Under the pieces are notes generated by a model. That model had not been told where the DNA came from. It saw only the letters and a list, made by a program, of their open reading frames with translations, and did no database searches. Shown here piece by piece: positions 18,352 through 26,687 of a DNA stretch of 64,000 nucleotides (position 1 is its first letter; each line of letters starts with the position of its first letter). Source of the DNA: Paenibacillus piri. GTDB taxonomy: Bacteria; Bacillota; Bacilli; Paenibacillales; NBRC-103111. Both the position numbers and the translations under genes were made by a program. The stretch is taken from positions 1,054,001-1,118,000 of the forward strand of contig NZ_SMRT01000001.1 in assembly GCF_004354045.1 (NCBI RefSeq). The letters are read 5' to 3'.

Positions 18352-18666
18352 GTGCCTAAACTTTCTGAATTAGCTCTTTATAATCGTTTCCCTTGGGCGG
18401 TTCCGCTCAAACCTGCTATTGATCCTGATGAGGGGTTTTATGATGTGCAGCCTTGGCAATTTCCCGAGCCGGTGCTTGAACTGATCGAGCAGATGTTCAC
18501 TGAGGTCGATAATTTCTTTAAATCAACAAATTTGCCATTCGAATTAACAATCTTCGAGATCAAAGAGGTTTTTGGTTATCTGGATATCTCAAGTCTAACC
18601 CCGCATGCAGAGGTGACTGCCATCTTTCTTAAATATCGTGAGCTGTCCAAAGAGTTTTTTCAATAA
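18352..18666 (+). CDS. Small single-module relative of the 10.4-kb phage-type protein
   Basis: A protein of about 104 aa. It repeats the module found twice at 10,459: NRFPWAVP, then VLELIEQMFTEVDNFF, then IFEIKEVFGYLDI (compare INEKYGAMII), ending in FLKYRELSKE where the larger protein continues into its cysteine knuckle; here that knuckle is absent. GTG 18352 is chosen because GGGAGGGG lies 8 nt upstream; the TTG at 18334 overlaps that site. Function unknown. Confidence 0.65.
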   Translation: MPKLSELALYNRFPWAVPLKPAIDPDEGFYDVQPWQFPEPVLELIEQMFTEVDNFFKSTNLPFELTIFEIKEVFGYLDISSLTPHAEVTAIFLKYRELSKEFFQ

Positions 18667-18679
18667 CGGGGTATCGAAT

Positions 18680-18713
18680 GAAGCTGGCATAAAATTTGTC
18701 AGCTTCTTTTTGT
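18680..18713 (+). terminator. Rho-independent terminator
   Basis: GAAGCTGGC / GTCAGCTTC stem (one mismatch) followed by TTTTTG. Confidence 0.8.
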
Positions 18714-19245
18714 GTCTTGAGTCATTAATCTAATAGCGAAATGTAATTCCGGCTTTTTCAGGTTCTCTAAGCTGCTTGAAAATAATTACTAGACCAAAAT
18801 CTATTTCAACACATTCTCGCTGATCTAAAAGATAGTAGTAAGCAGAGAACTTCTCAAAAACAAACTAACGTTCAGTATCAACAAACCTACCTATAACAAC
18901 TCAACTCGCTCAGAGTTGAGTTTCTTTATTCCCCCTACATATTCCGATTCACCCACCCACCCAACCAGAAACTATTCCCTCCCCCGTTCACGACTCATCC
19001 CTCCTTCAGCAAGACATGGAATCCAAAATCAGGACATGAACACCCAAATCAGGACATGAACCTCCACAGGGTGGAGTTGAAACTCAATAGCGCAAGAGGT
19101 GGCAGACATTCAAGTGTAGGCAAATCGCTCTTTGACAACCAAACAAGCTAATTTTCACCGGAGCGAGATCGCTCCCATGTTACCGCCAGTTAAGTGTAAG
19201 CAGCATCAAAGCAAATCGAAAATAGCCACAGGAGGGCAACAAATC
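18714..19245. other. Leader of the replication helicase with hairpin and iteron-like repeats
   Basis: About 530 nt without a supported gene. It holds a hairpin AACTCAACT / AGTTGAGTT at 18,897-18,921 followed by TCTTTATT, a C-rich tract (CACCCACCCACCCAACCAGA, 18,950-18,969) and three 20-bp iteron-like units at 19,006-19,065. Together with the next gene this looks like an origin-proximal control region. Confidence 0.5.
19006..19065 (+). repeat. Three 20-bp iteron-like direct repeats
   Basis: AAATCAGGACATGAAC occurs exactly at 19,026-19,041 and 19,046-19,061, and a degraded unit (CAGCAAGACATGGAATCC) precedes them in the same 20-bp phase. They lie about 180 nt upstream of the helicase gene. Phased direct repeats next to a replication gene suggest initiator-binding iterons or an operator. 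Confidence 0.6.
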
Positions 19246-21006
19246 ATGGAAACTTATTCATTTGAGCAAGAAGAGTTAAGTATGAACACAGCTACTGATT
19301 TTAGAAATATTTATTTTGCTCCAGTTATTCAAGAAAGCGTAAGTGGAAGAATGTCTCAAGATCCGTTCCTTCAATGGGCTTTAATCAACATGAACCAATT
19401 GAATGTGCCTTTAGTTGAAGGACTTGCTTCAAATCTGAAAATGTTGACGGATGCTGGTAAACAGTATTTAGAAGAGTTGTTAAAAGTTCTTTCTGAAGGC
19501 GACTCTACGGAAGACTTAGTGATTGCATTAAAAAATTCATTCTACAGTGAAATCGGTGATATTTCGCCAACAAATTATCATTCCTTAGTACAGAATGGAT
19601 ATTCGGGTGAAGTTCCTTATGGTGGTTTTGGAAGCCCCGCTGAGAATATTTTAAGAAGTATTAAGGAAGTCAAAAAGAGAAATAGAGGTATCTCAGAAGC
19701 TAGGGGTAAAATTGAAGTCAACTCTAATATCTTTGCTTCTTTCGTGTTAAGGCGTATGTTTTTGGTTCAACTGGAGAATGGTCAAATCTATGTGTATACG
19801 AACAGTGGTTATTATATTGAAATGAGTGATCGGCTTTTAAGAACAATTTGTCGTGAAATTCTTCATGACGCTGAGCCAAATATCTGGAAGAAGAAATATG
19901 AAACAGAATACATTGAGGCTTTGAAGAGAGAGATCCCGTATGTTAAAAGTATGAATCCCGAACCAAAGTACTTGAATCTAAGATCCGGGATGTTGGGGTT
20001 GTATTCTAGAGAACTTGTAAGTCACCATCCCAAGTTCTTGTCCACCTTCCAGATTCCAATTGCGTATGATTCAAAAGCTGAGTGTCCAGTATTTATTAAC
20101 TTCCTCCATGATATTTTCGATGGTGATGAAGAACGTGTAAATCTTGTCCAAGAGTGGATGGGTTATTGCTTCCTGAATGAGATTAAAATTCAAGCTTCCC
20201 TCATTTGTCTTGGCGGGGGTTCAAACGGAAAGAGTGTTTTAGCAGAAATCATTAGAAATCTGATTGGGGTAGAGAATGTTTCAAATGTTCCCTTAAATGC
20301 ACTGAACGGACGTTTCGGGCTGCAAAATCTCCCAGGGAAGTTGGTTAATATTAGCGCAGAAAATGAACTTTCTAAAAAATTTAATACTCAGAATTTCAAG
20401 ATGCTGACAAGTGGAGATGCCGTAAATGTGGAGCAGAAGTACACTCCTTCGTTTAACACGAGTCTAGTTGTAAAGTCGATTATTCTATTGAACAGCATGA
20501 TGGACACTGATGATTTATCAAACGGTTTTTTCCGCCGTCTCATAATTCTTCCCTTCAATAAGACTTACCGAGAGTTGAAAGCAGGTGAGACTCCAGTTGC
20601 AGGTGTAGCTTACATGGATAAAACTCTTACAGATAAACTTCTAAAAGAGTTGCCGGGAATATTAGTTTTTGCTCTGGAGGGGTTGGCGAGGTTGATCGAG
20701 AACGACTTCAATCTAACTAGAAGCAAAGCATGTGATCACGCTTTGGATAAGTATAAAAATGAGCTGAATCCAGTTGCCGAGTTTGTAATAGAACAGGTTT
20801 ATGAGGATGATGCGGCAGTGACCTTACGTTCAAGCTTTAAAGATGATTTTAATAGATGGGCAAAAGAAAACGGGTTTGAGAAGGTGAGTAATTCAAGAAA
20901 ATTTATGGATCTCTTCAAACGTGTATTGGAAGAATATAAGATGCCTTATCAGGAAGGTAAGATTAATGGTTATTGGTATATTAAAGGACTAGGTGTGAGG
21001 TTATAA
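19246..21006 (+). CDS. D5/P4-type SF3 helicase, replication protein
   Basis: A 586-aa cytoplasmic replication protein. Residues about 230-560 match the phage/plasmid primase P4-family C-terminal region: a D5_N-like segment, Walker A GGGSNGKS, a Walker B-like stretch KLVNISAEN, SGDAVNVEQKY and a sensor/Arg region SNGFFRRLIILPF. A winged-helix-like tail follows (DDFNRWAKENGFEKVSNS). The N-terminal about 200 residues show no recognisable zinc-binding or archaeo-eukaryotic primase motif, so primase activity is unsupported. I start at ATG 19246 because AGGAGGGC lies 9 nt upstream. Flanking iteron-like repeats support a role in element replication. Confidence 0.85.
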   Translation: METYSFEQEELSMNTATDFRNIYFAPVIQESVSGRMSQDPFLQWALINMNQLNVPLVEGLASNLKMLTDAGKQYLEELLKVLSEGDSTEDLVIALKNSFYSEIGDISPTNYHSLVQNGYSGEVPYGGFGSPAENILRSIKEVKKRNRGISEARGKIEVNSNIFASFVLRRMFLVQLENGQIYVYTNSGYYIEMSDRLLRTICREILHDAEPNIWKKKYETEYIEALKREIPYVKSMNPEPKYLNLRSGMLGLYSRELVSHHPKFLSTFQIPIAYDSKAECPVFINFLHDIFDGDEERVNLVQEWMGYCFLNEIKIQASLICLGGGSNGKSVLAEIIRNLIGVENVSNVPLNALNGRFGLQNLPGKLVNISAENELSKKFNTQNFKMLTSGDAVNVEQKYTPSFNTSLVVKSIILLNSMMDTDDLSNGFFRRLIILPFNKTYRELKAGETPVAGVAYMDKTLTDKLLKELPGILVFALEGLARLIENDFNLTRSKACDHALDKYKNELNPVAEFVIEQVYEDDAAVTLRSSFKDDFNRWAKENGFEKVSNSRKFMDLFKRVLEEYKMPYQEGKINGYWYIKGLGVRL

Positions 21007-21021
21007 ATACCGTAAATCAGC

Positions 21022-21156
21022 ATCCAGGGCATCAAGGGCATCACTTTGTATGCACTCTGCAAATAATTACCTAGCGTAGAGTTGGACAGGTAATTCATGA
21101 TTTGAGAGTACTACTTTAAGCACTAGGGGTATCCAGGGCATCAAGGGCATCACTTT
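21022..21156 (+). repeat. Two copies of a 26-bp direct repeat with internal GGGCATC units
   Basis: An identical 26-bp sequence beginning ATCCAGGGCATC and ending GGGCATCACTTT lies at 21,022-21,047 and 21,131-21,156, 109 bp apart. Each contains AGGGCATCA twice. A partial copy (GGGGGCATCACTTTT) recurs near 23,293. Location directly after the helicase gene suggests iterons or an autoregulatory site. Confidence 0.7.
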
Positions 21157-21319
21157 AAATGATTTAGCAGAAAAATTGACTTTGGGCTTCGAATAAGTCG
21201 ACGTTTCCATTTGAGATGTAACTAAATCATTGATCTATAAAGCGTACAGCGCATCCTATTCGGGGTATCGAAGCCCCAACCACAAATTAACCGGCACTAA
21301 GCCGCAGGAGGAACCATAC

Positions 21320-21904
21320 ATGAGCAATTATAAGACACATTCCAGAGTGAAAATGTTGCTAAATGGAGAACAGCTTTTCTTTGAGACTAGAGATGACCAA
21401 ATGAAAAAGACTCTTCAGCTTTACAAAGGTATCAACAAATTTATGTTTGAAAATTGTGATATGGATACTGATACCCTCGGAGTGGAGCTTTCTAAGGAGT
21501 TGGCAAAATATATGCTAGATTGGGTTGGGTTAGGTCAACTCGCTAAAAACTTCAAGAAGGGTCACAAGACGCTTATCTTTAAGGAAGGGCATGTCATCGA
21601 TAATGTGCTTTTGGAGGAAAGCGATAGAGAATGCATAAGCAAACTATCTGATGAGGGGTTCCGAGTTTTTCTGGTAGTTGTTCAAATGTTGGACAAGCCA
21701 CTCAGGGGTAAAGTTGCTACTACACATTATTATTACTTACCTGCAAACCTGTCCCATTACATCGACTTTGCAAATGACGATAGATTTCATTCAAACGTGA
21801 AGGATTATTTCAATAAATTCCTTTATGCTATGATCTACGGTGAAATTGAGAAGCCCCATCAAGTGTGGCATTCTAAGGAACTCACGTCCAGATTAGGTAA
21901 GTAA
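21320..21904 (+). CDS. Hypothetical protein
   Basis: A 194-aa soluble protein of unknown function, mixed alpha/beta, no signal or membrane segment. It starts at ATG 21320 with GCAGGAGG 9 nt upstream; the open frame runs further back without a binding site. It has aromatic-rich stretches (VATTHYYYLPANLSHYIDF) but no motif I recognise. Being next to the helicase gene and between repeat sets, a part in replication or copy control is a guess. Confidence 0.6.
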   Translation: MSNYKTHSRVKMLLNGEQLFFETRDDQMKKTLQLYKGINKFMFENCDMDTDTLGVELSKELAKYMLDWVGLGQLAKNFKKGHKTLIFKEGHVIDNVLLEESDRECISKLSDEGFRVFLVVVQMLDKPLRGKVATTHYYYLPANLSHYIDFANDDRFHSNVKDYFNKFLYAMIYGEIEKPHQVWHSKELTSRLGK

Positions 21905-22262
21905 CGCATGAGTATTCTCTGTTTGTTAGGGGTCGGCATATTTTCAGCAACCAGTTAGCTTCCGCAGTTAGGGGGAGCTCCCGAACGAAAACGTCTTTCA
22001 AAAAGCCCTCTACGCCCCGTTCAATCCCCTCGGGGCTTCCCTTGGTATTCGGAAGCCCCCATACCCCTCTCAAATCGCCGGACAAGCCCTTCAAAATCGA
22101 TCCATTCGTCTCGCCCTAACCCCGCTAAGGGGTAGTAGCCTTTATTTTGCTCTTAATTCGCCATTTCGGTCGCCAATACCCGACGAAGGATCAGTTTCAT
22201 CGAATGTCTATTCCCCTATAGATGAAAAACACTCCAACCGATATTATTGGAGTAAGGGGTGT
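21905..22262. other. Intergenic region with several inverted repeats
   Basis: About 360 nt without a supported gene. GGGGCTTCC near 22,032 pairs with GGAAGCCCC near 22,051, and ACCCCGCTAAGGGGT (22,117-22,131) is a compact hairpin followed by TTTATTTT, a possible terminator. The stretch is richer in GC than its neighbours. Confidence 0.4.
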
Positions 22263-22964
22263 GTGAAAATCGTGATTACGTTCAGCGTTAACGAGAAAAG
22301 ATTTCATGAGAAAGACCTAAGAATAATAGCCCGTCAGCTTAAGAAGTTGAAAAGCCCAAATTGTGATGAGGATGAAAGGCTTGGCATAAGCAACCTGATC
22401 TCTGAGTATTTAGAAAAAGGTAAAATACCTAAGAATATAAAGGACTATCGTGCTTATGGTAAACGTGTAGAGCACGAAGAGATGCTGGATAACTGGAGAA
22501 AAGGGATAGGGCGTAACAAAATCTATCACTTAGCTCTTGATGGGGCAATTGATATGGAGTCCGATTCGAATACAGAACACGATAGGGTTTCTGATTACCG
22601 GAACGCATCAATCGAAGGTAAGGTAGTAGCTAAGGAAGATCGAGAAGTCCACTTCAGGGTGTTCAGTATTGTGGAAGCACACCTCAAAGAGTTGGGGGTA
22701 TCCTTGATCAAAGAGGTCATCGTTCCGTTATTTAATGCGGTATTGGTTCAGACCAAGGGGGAAGTCCGAAAGCCGAGATTGACAAGAGATTTCGTATCCG
22801 ACCAGAAGGCAGCTATAGAGGTTGTCAATAAGTATGAACATTGTCTAGCGGATATCAAAATTGAGCCTGACGGAACAGCACTTACCGACGAAGTGATTCT
22901 CTTCTTGGAACAGAAAACGCTTCGCGACTTGATCGGTTTAATCTACAAAGACAAGTTTCTTTGA
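22263..22964 (+). CDS. Hypothetical protein, possible distant relative of the 24.5-kb protein
   Basis: A 233-aa soluble, highly charged, mainly helical protein. It starts at GTG 22263 after TAAGGGGTGT. The N-terminus VITFSVNEKRF resembles MLTFSVNKSI of the protein at 24,541, and the two share a loose pattern afterwards (ERLGIS / EREGVS, RAYGKRVE / GAYGYGVE), so they may be divergent paralogs. No catalytic motif is visible. Nucleic-acid binding is only a guess from the basic helical segments. Confidence 0.55.
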   Translation: MKIVITFSVNEKRFHEKDLRIIARQLKKLKSPNCDEDERLGISNLISEYLEKGKIPKNIKDYRAYGKRVEHEEMLDNWRKGIGRNKIYHLALDGAIDMESDSNTEHDRVSDYRNASIEGKVVAKEDREVHFRVFSIVEAHLKELGVSLIKEVIVPLFNAVLVQTKGEVRKPRLTRDFVSDQKAAIEVVNKYEHCLADIKIEPDGTALTDEVILFLEQKTLRDLIGLIYKDKFL

Positions 22965-23721
22965 TAGCTGGTGAAGCTGAGCCTGCAACATCGGAAGTAT
23001 AGTCCGATTATGTCGAGGTCAGTTGCGGTAAATGATCTTCAGTGTTGCAGAAGAACACATAGACCCCTTCAACGACGCGGCTTTTTCGCCCAAATATCGA
23101 AAATGTAGCCAGTAAGTATTAATTGGAGTGTAACACTTCAAACGCCCTGTTAAGGGGTAACGATTATTACGAACCGAAGTCCTTTTATAAACGTTGAGAG
23201 CAGCCGGATCGGGTTCGGCTGCTCTTTTCTTTTGGCACACCTCCACTTCCATACGGCGAGAAGGTAAAGCCTGGGCTTCAGGGGGTTAGGGGGGCATCAC
23301 TTTTCCGAACGCATTCCAAAGTTTTTATCGAAAGATAACCCGATTTCAACATCCACCCAACCACCCACCCAACCTATCACAGATTTTCCGACTTACAGGC
23401 TCCAACAGCGAGTATTCGATCACCCTCAATTCGTAAACTCCTAAAAATCCGCCTATGTCCTGCTTGCGGTTTCCTTCCCCTTCCTCCGTCCCTTCGCTGT
23501 TGGTGGGGTAGCCCATTAAAAGGCTCGCCTTGTTTTGCCCTTCTAAATCGCTTCACGCTTGCCCTTCCCCTTTTCCGCTGTCTACCCACCACCTATGTCT
23601 ACTCGCTCGTCTGTGCGCCCCACGGTCGCCCAACGCTCTATATTCACTCTCGCGCTTCGGTTAGCGTTATTGTGAAGGGTCGGTCTATGAAAATAATTAT
23701 GAAAATTGTATGTTAAACGTC
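22965..23721. other. Long intergenic region with a strong terminator and a C-rich tract
   Basis: About 760 nt with no supported gene. It contains a strong terminator at 23,197-23,234, the partial GGGGGCATCACTTTT repeat, a C-rich tract CCACCCAACCACCCACCC at 23,353, and a pyrimidine-rich stretch to 23,640. The part between 22,965 and the terminator could be a 3' UTR or a small RNA; I cannot tell. Confidence 0.4.
23197..23234 (+). terminator. Strong rho-independent terminator
   Basis: Perfect 10-bp stem AGAGCAGCCG / CGGCTGCTCT followed by TTTTCTTTT, 230 nt after the nearest gene. Confidence 0.85.
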
Positions 23722-23750
23722 TTGCATTAACTGACAATGGATGCTAAAAT
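23722..23750 (+). promoter_or_regulatory. Sigma-A-type promoter
   Basis: TTGCAT, 17-nt spacer, TAAAAT, then a 50-nt leader to the first gene of the 23.8-26 kb run. Confidence 0.65.
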
Positions 23751-23799
23751 AAATACATAAAAGGAAATAAATTACAGTAAAATTCGGGAGGTTGTTAAA

Positions 23800-23973
23800 A
23801 TGTTTGATATGACAACGATGTTATGTGCTTTCGGCTTTGCTTGCACCATTATCGGAGTAAAAACTTTTGCATTGTCGGTAGACGACAGTAACTCTGCAAC
23901 AGTAAGAAAAATTTCTGGAGTTACAACTGCTGCTTCGTTAATCACTATTCTTGCTATCTACACTAACATTTAA
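23800..23973 (+). CDS. Small membrane protein (57 aa)
   Basis: A short gene with promoter and RBS (CGGGAGG, 8 nt before the ATG). The peptide begins MFDMTTMLCAFGF and has two hydrophobic helices (residues about 5-24 and 40-56) joined by a polar loop (SVDDSNSATVRKIS). It ends 13 nt before the dead-recombinase gene, so they are cotranscribed. Function is unknown. Confidence 0.65.
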   Translation: MFDMTTMLCAFGFACTIIGVKTFALSVDDSNSATVRKISGVTTAASLITILAIYTNI

Positions 23974-23986
23974 GAGGTGAATGGTA

Positions 23987-24511
23987 ATGAAGTTCGGGTA
24001 TGTTAGAGCAAGAACGAAGAAGGAAATCAACAGCTTTTATGAACAGGTTAAACCAGATGAGCTTTTCGTGGATTTAGCTAATGCTTTTGGGGAGTCAGAG
24101 GGGTTACAGTTAGCCAAAATGCTCAAAACAGCAACTGCAAATGACACCATCGTATTTCGGGGATTCAGTCAGCTGGCTGACAGTACTGAGGAATTAAGTA
24201 AATTACTTTCGACTTTGCTCACAATTGATGCAAAACTAACGATCCTTGACGAAGAGGACGGCGGTTTACTGATGAATGATCTTAGCTTGAAGGTCGTTGA
24301 TTACATTTATAGATTCGAAGCCGCTAAAGAGAAAGCGGTTTTTGCTAGAGAAACTAAAACTGGTCGTAAAGCGATGGAGTATCCAACTAATTTTTATGAT
24401 GTTTATAAGGATTACGCATCTGGATCTATTAAAGCAGCCAAAGCAATTGAGCTTTTAGGTTTGAAGAATAGGGCTAAGTTTTACGAGCTAGTCAGAATGT
24501 TCGAAGCTTAA
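23987..24511 (+). CDS. Catalytically dead serine-recombinase-like protein
   Basis: A 174-aa protein with the fold pattern of a resolvase/invertase N-terminal domain (KFGYVRARTKKE, then NDTIVFRGFSQLADST, then VVDYIYRFEAAKEKAVFARETKTGRKA and a C-terminal HTH-like end). The catalytic Ser of the usual YxRVST is Arg here (YVRARTKK), and the Arg-containing LDRLARS motif has become FSQLADS, so strand exchange should be impossible. A regulatory or DNA-architectural role is inferred. ATG 23987 chosen from AGAGGTGA spacing. An active recombinase of the same family is at 60,978. Confidence 0.7.
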   Translation: MKFGYVRARTKKEINSFYEQVKPDELFVDLANAFGESEGLQLAKMLKTATANDTIVFRGFSQLADSTEELSKLLSTLLTIDAKLTILDEEDGGLLMNDLSLKVVDYIYRFEAAKEKAVFARETKTGRKAMEYPTNFYDVYKDYASGSIKAAKAIELLGLKNRAKFYELVRMFEA

Positions 24512-24540
24512 CAAAGATATTGTTTCAGGAGGGACTAGGT

Positions 24541-25236
24541 ATGATGGAATCACATATGCTAACGTTTTCTGTCAATAAGTCAATACGTAAAATTGCTGAT
24601 GCTGCCTATGATATTATTGAAAACAATCCGCGTTTCATGTTAGATCCTCTCGAGCGGGAAGGCGTTAGCGCAGGTTTCCTAAAATTGGTTGAAGGAAAAG
24701 GTAAACCGACTGATAAACCTATTAATGCGGGTGCATATGGGTATGGGGTTGAACGGAATACACAAAGGAGAAACTATAAACGGGAAGTCGCCCCGTTAAC
24801 CGCAGAAGAACTTGAAGCTGGTGTTAGAGGGGTATCAGAAACTGTTTTCGTTGCGAAGTATTCTTTCTCAAATGATGAAAATTGGTTGGAGTCATTAGAG
24901 ATAGATGTAGATCTTGTAAAAACTGTATTCCAGTTGGTGGAAGAGCACATCTACAGTCATGAAAGTGCCAAAGGTAAGTGGAATCCCGCAAGTTTAAGGG
25001 GGGTATTAACTAATGCAATGAAAAATAACGCAAGAAGCCAATCGACTCTCACCATTTGGAAGAATGAGTACACCGACTTGAGTTTTATTATCATCCCTCC
25101 GAACAACCTTAAGCTTAAAAGCTTTCTGGAAGATTACGGAACACTCGAAGAATTTCTGCGCTACATTCTTCGGCATAGAGAACTTTGCGAGGCGTTAGAG
25201 CTTTACGAAACTAGCTATGATCTTGCAGCGGTATAA
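24541..25236 (+). CDS. Hypothetical protein, possible distant relative of the 22.3-kb protein
   Basis: A 231-aa soluble protein. Start ATG 24541 has CAGGAGGGA 6 nt upstream. The N-terminus MLTFSVNKSIRKI and later blocks loosely parallel the 22,263 protein. The middle part has a repeated acidic/aromatic helix pattern (LEIDVDLVKTVFQLVEEHIYSH). No enzyme motif is recognised. It lies in the short-spaced run 23.8-26.0 kb, probably one operon. Confidence 0.55.
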   Translation: MMESHMLTFSVNKSIRKIADAAYDIIENNPRFMLDPLEREGVSAGFLKLVEGKGKPTDKPINAGAYGYGVERNTQRRNYKREVAPLTAEELEAGVRGVSETVFVAKYSFSNDENWLESLEIDVDLVKTVFQLVEEHIYSHESAKGKWNPASLRGVLTNAMKNNARSQSTLTIWKNEYTDLSFIIIPPNNLKLKSFLEDYGTLEEFLRYILRHRELCEALELYETSYDLAAV

Positions 25237-25270
25237 GAAACTGTGATAAGCATTGAAAGGAGAGGTTGAA

Positions 25271-26008
25271 ATGATTAAAAAATATATTATTCCTGATCAA
25301 GGTATAATCATTGATATCCCAGTTACAGATGAATTCGTCTCGCAGAACTGGCGCAAATGGGAACCGGTGCTTGATGAAGCTGCCACTGATATCGACATTA
25401 ATGAGGAATGGTCACAGAAGCGGAAAATCCTTGCAACAATGCGGAAGCGGAAGCAGCACGTTGTGGATCGGGTATACAGCACTTATCATGATGAATTCAC
25501 AATTCTCGTTGACTTCAAGACAGGTAAGGTCGGACATTTTAATAGTCATGATTTTCGTATGGAGCTTCGTGGAAACAAGATTTTCTTAAGGCATATTAAT
25601 TCGCTTAAATCAAAGTTAGTTTATGATGGAGACCTCCATACAACCTCTGGGTCATGGCTGATGAGTAGCTCGGCTCGTCTAGGCTGTAAACATTATCTTG
25701 GTATTGAATGGGTTAAAAAGAAAGGTTTCAGATCAAAGAGTCTGTATGTAAAAGATCATCAGTTAATTTCAGTTCTTTATTTTGGTGAACAAGCTATAAG
25801 TGCTATCGGAAAGAAGTCGAAACTGGAGATTAATCATCGGAATCTAGATCATTACGATAATCGCCCTGATAATTTAGAGCTAATCACAAAGAAAGAAAAT
25901 AGTGCTCATAGTTTTTTGATGTATCGGTTGCTAGAGGAAAAAATTTCTGAGCTTTTCGGATTAATTGACACCGGAGTATGGCTCCATAAAACGCGTTTCG
26001 AAGTGTAA
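25271..26008 (+). CDS. HNH endonuclease (homing-type)
   Basis: A 245-aa protein whose C-terminal region carries a homing-type HNH motif: LEINHRNLDHYDNRPDNLEL, followed by ITKKEN and an Ala-His. The Asn-His pair and the NRPDNLE block match the HNH_3 family of phage and intron endonucleases that bind and nick specific DNA. The N-terminal half is of unknown specificity. RBS AAAGGAGAGG before ATG 25271. It is free-standing; neighbouring genes show no intron, so it may act in mobility of the locus rather than intron homing. Confidence 0.75.
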   Translation: MIKKYIIPDQGIIIDIPVTDEFVSQNWRKWEPVLDEAATDIDINEEWSQKRKILATMRKRKQHVVDRVYSTYHDEFTILVDFKTGKVGHFNSHDFRMELRGNKIFLRHINSLKSKLVYDGDLHTTSGSWLMSSSARLGCKHYLGIEWVKKKGFRSKSLYVKDHQLISVLYFGEQAISAIGKKSKLEINHRNLDHYDNRPDNLELITKKENSAHSFLMYRLLEEKISELFGLIDTGVWLHKTRFEV

Positions 26009-26082
26009 GCCCTCAAAGTTAATTTAGTTAAAGGAGACTTAAAATAGTGTCTAATGGAAAATGGTTAATAGGCGATTAGGTT

Positions 26083-26114
26083 GGGAGGTAGCCACTATGG
26101 AGACCTCCCTTTTG
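26083..26114 (+). terminator. Rho-independent terminator
   Basis: GGGAGGT / ACCTCCC stem with a 13-nt loop and TTTT, closing the 23.8-26.0 kb run. Confidence 0.75.
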
Positions 26115-26211
26115 TATGTCCTCGGGAGGGGTAACATTAAGGATTTACCCAGTAGACTTCTCGAACTGTCGAATGGATGGTAACCTAAATAATAAAGGGG
26201 TGATCTGCAGC

Positions 26212-26640
26212 TTGCGAAACTTTAGTTTACTATTGGATTTCGATGGGGTCTTGGCTACAAAATTCTCCACACAGTCTTCTCCCTTCGATCCGGACTGCAC
26301 AGAGAACTTAAAGTCCATAATCAAATGGCTTAAAACACGCTTTGATGAGGTGAAAGTGGTCGTAATAAGTAACTGGCGGTTCGACCGGACTGACAGCCAG
26401 ATCATCGATCTACTCTACGATCATGGTGATTTACAGGCTCATGAGATCACTATCCTCGACAGGAGTTTCCGAAAGAAAGAAGGCATCGTAGAGTACATCA
26501 AGCTTCACGAATTGAAATCAGGTGAGTTCGTAATACTAGACGATGACTTCTTGGGAGAAGATTTAGCCGTTCACCAAATCCGAACTCGCAGTGAAGATGG
26601 AATTCGTGATCTTGATACCCTTGAGGGGTTCATCCCATAA
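26212..26640 (+). CDS. HAD-fold phosphatase-like protein (HAD_SAK type)
   Basis: About 142 aa, short for a HAD protein because it lacks a cap domain. Motif I is LLLDFDGVLAT, motif II VVVISNWRFDRTD, then FRKKEGIVEYI and motif IV-like FVILDDDF. The SNWR and ILDDD signature resembles the HAD domain found in 'Swiss army knife' RNA-repair proteins and stand-alone relatives, so a 5'- or 3'-end phosphatase acting on nucleic acid is possible. The start is uncertain: TTG 26212 follows AAAGGGG by 12 nt; GTG 26200 and ATG 26173 are in frame. The upstream part of the frame overlaps a terminator and is unlikely to be coding. Confidence 0.65.
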   Translation: MRNFSLLLDFDGVLATKFSTQSSPFDPDCTENLKSIIKWLKTRFDEVKVVVISNWRFDRTDSQIIDLLYDHGDLQAHEITILDRSFRKKEGIVEYIKLHELKSGEFVILDDDFLGEDLAVHQIRTRSEDGIRDLDTLEGFIP

Positions 26641-26687
26641 AAGCTTCTGACCTGCAGCTGTAGCTGTAGACGGAAGCTTTTTGTTTT
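26640..26687 (+). terminator. Rho-independent terminator
   Basis: AAGCTTC / GAAGCTT outer stem with an inner CTGCAGCTGTAG part, followed by TTTTTGTTTTT. Confidence 0.8.

Noticed and set aside
23377..23592. Minus-strand 71-aa Arg/Gly-rich frame
   Set aside because: A by-product of a pyrimidine-rich stretch; no ribosome binding site and no neighbours on that strand.
25271..26008. Intron-encoded homing endonuclease
   Set aside because: The gene is in an ordinary short-spaced operon with its own SD and no intron-like flanks.
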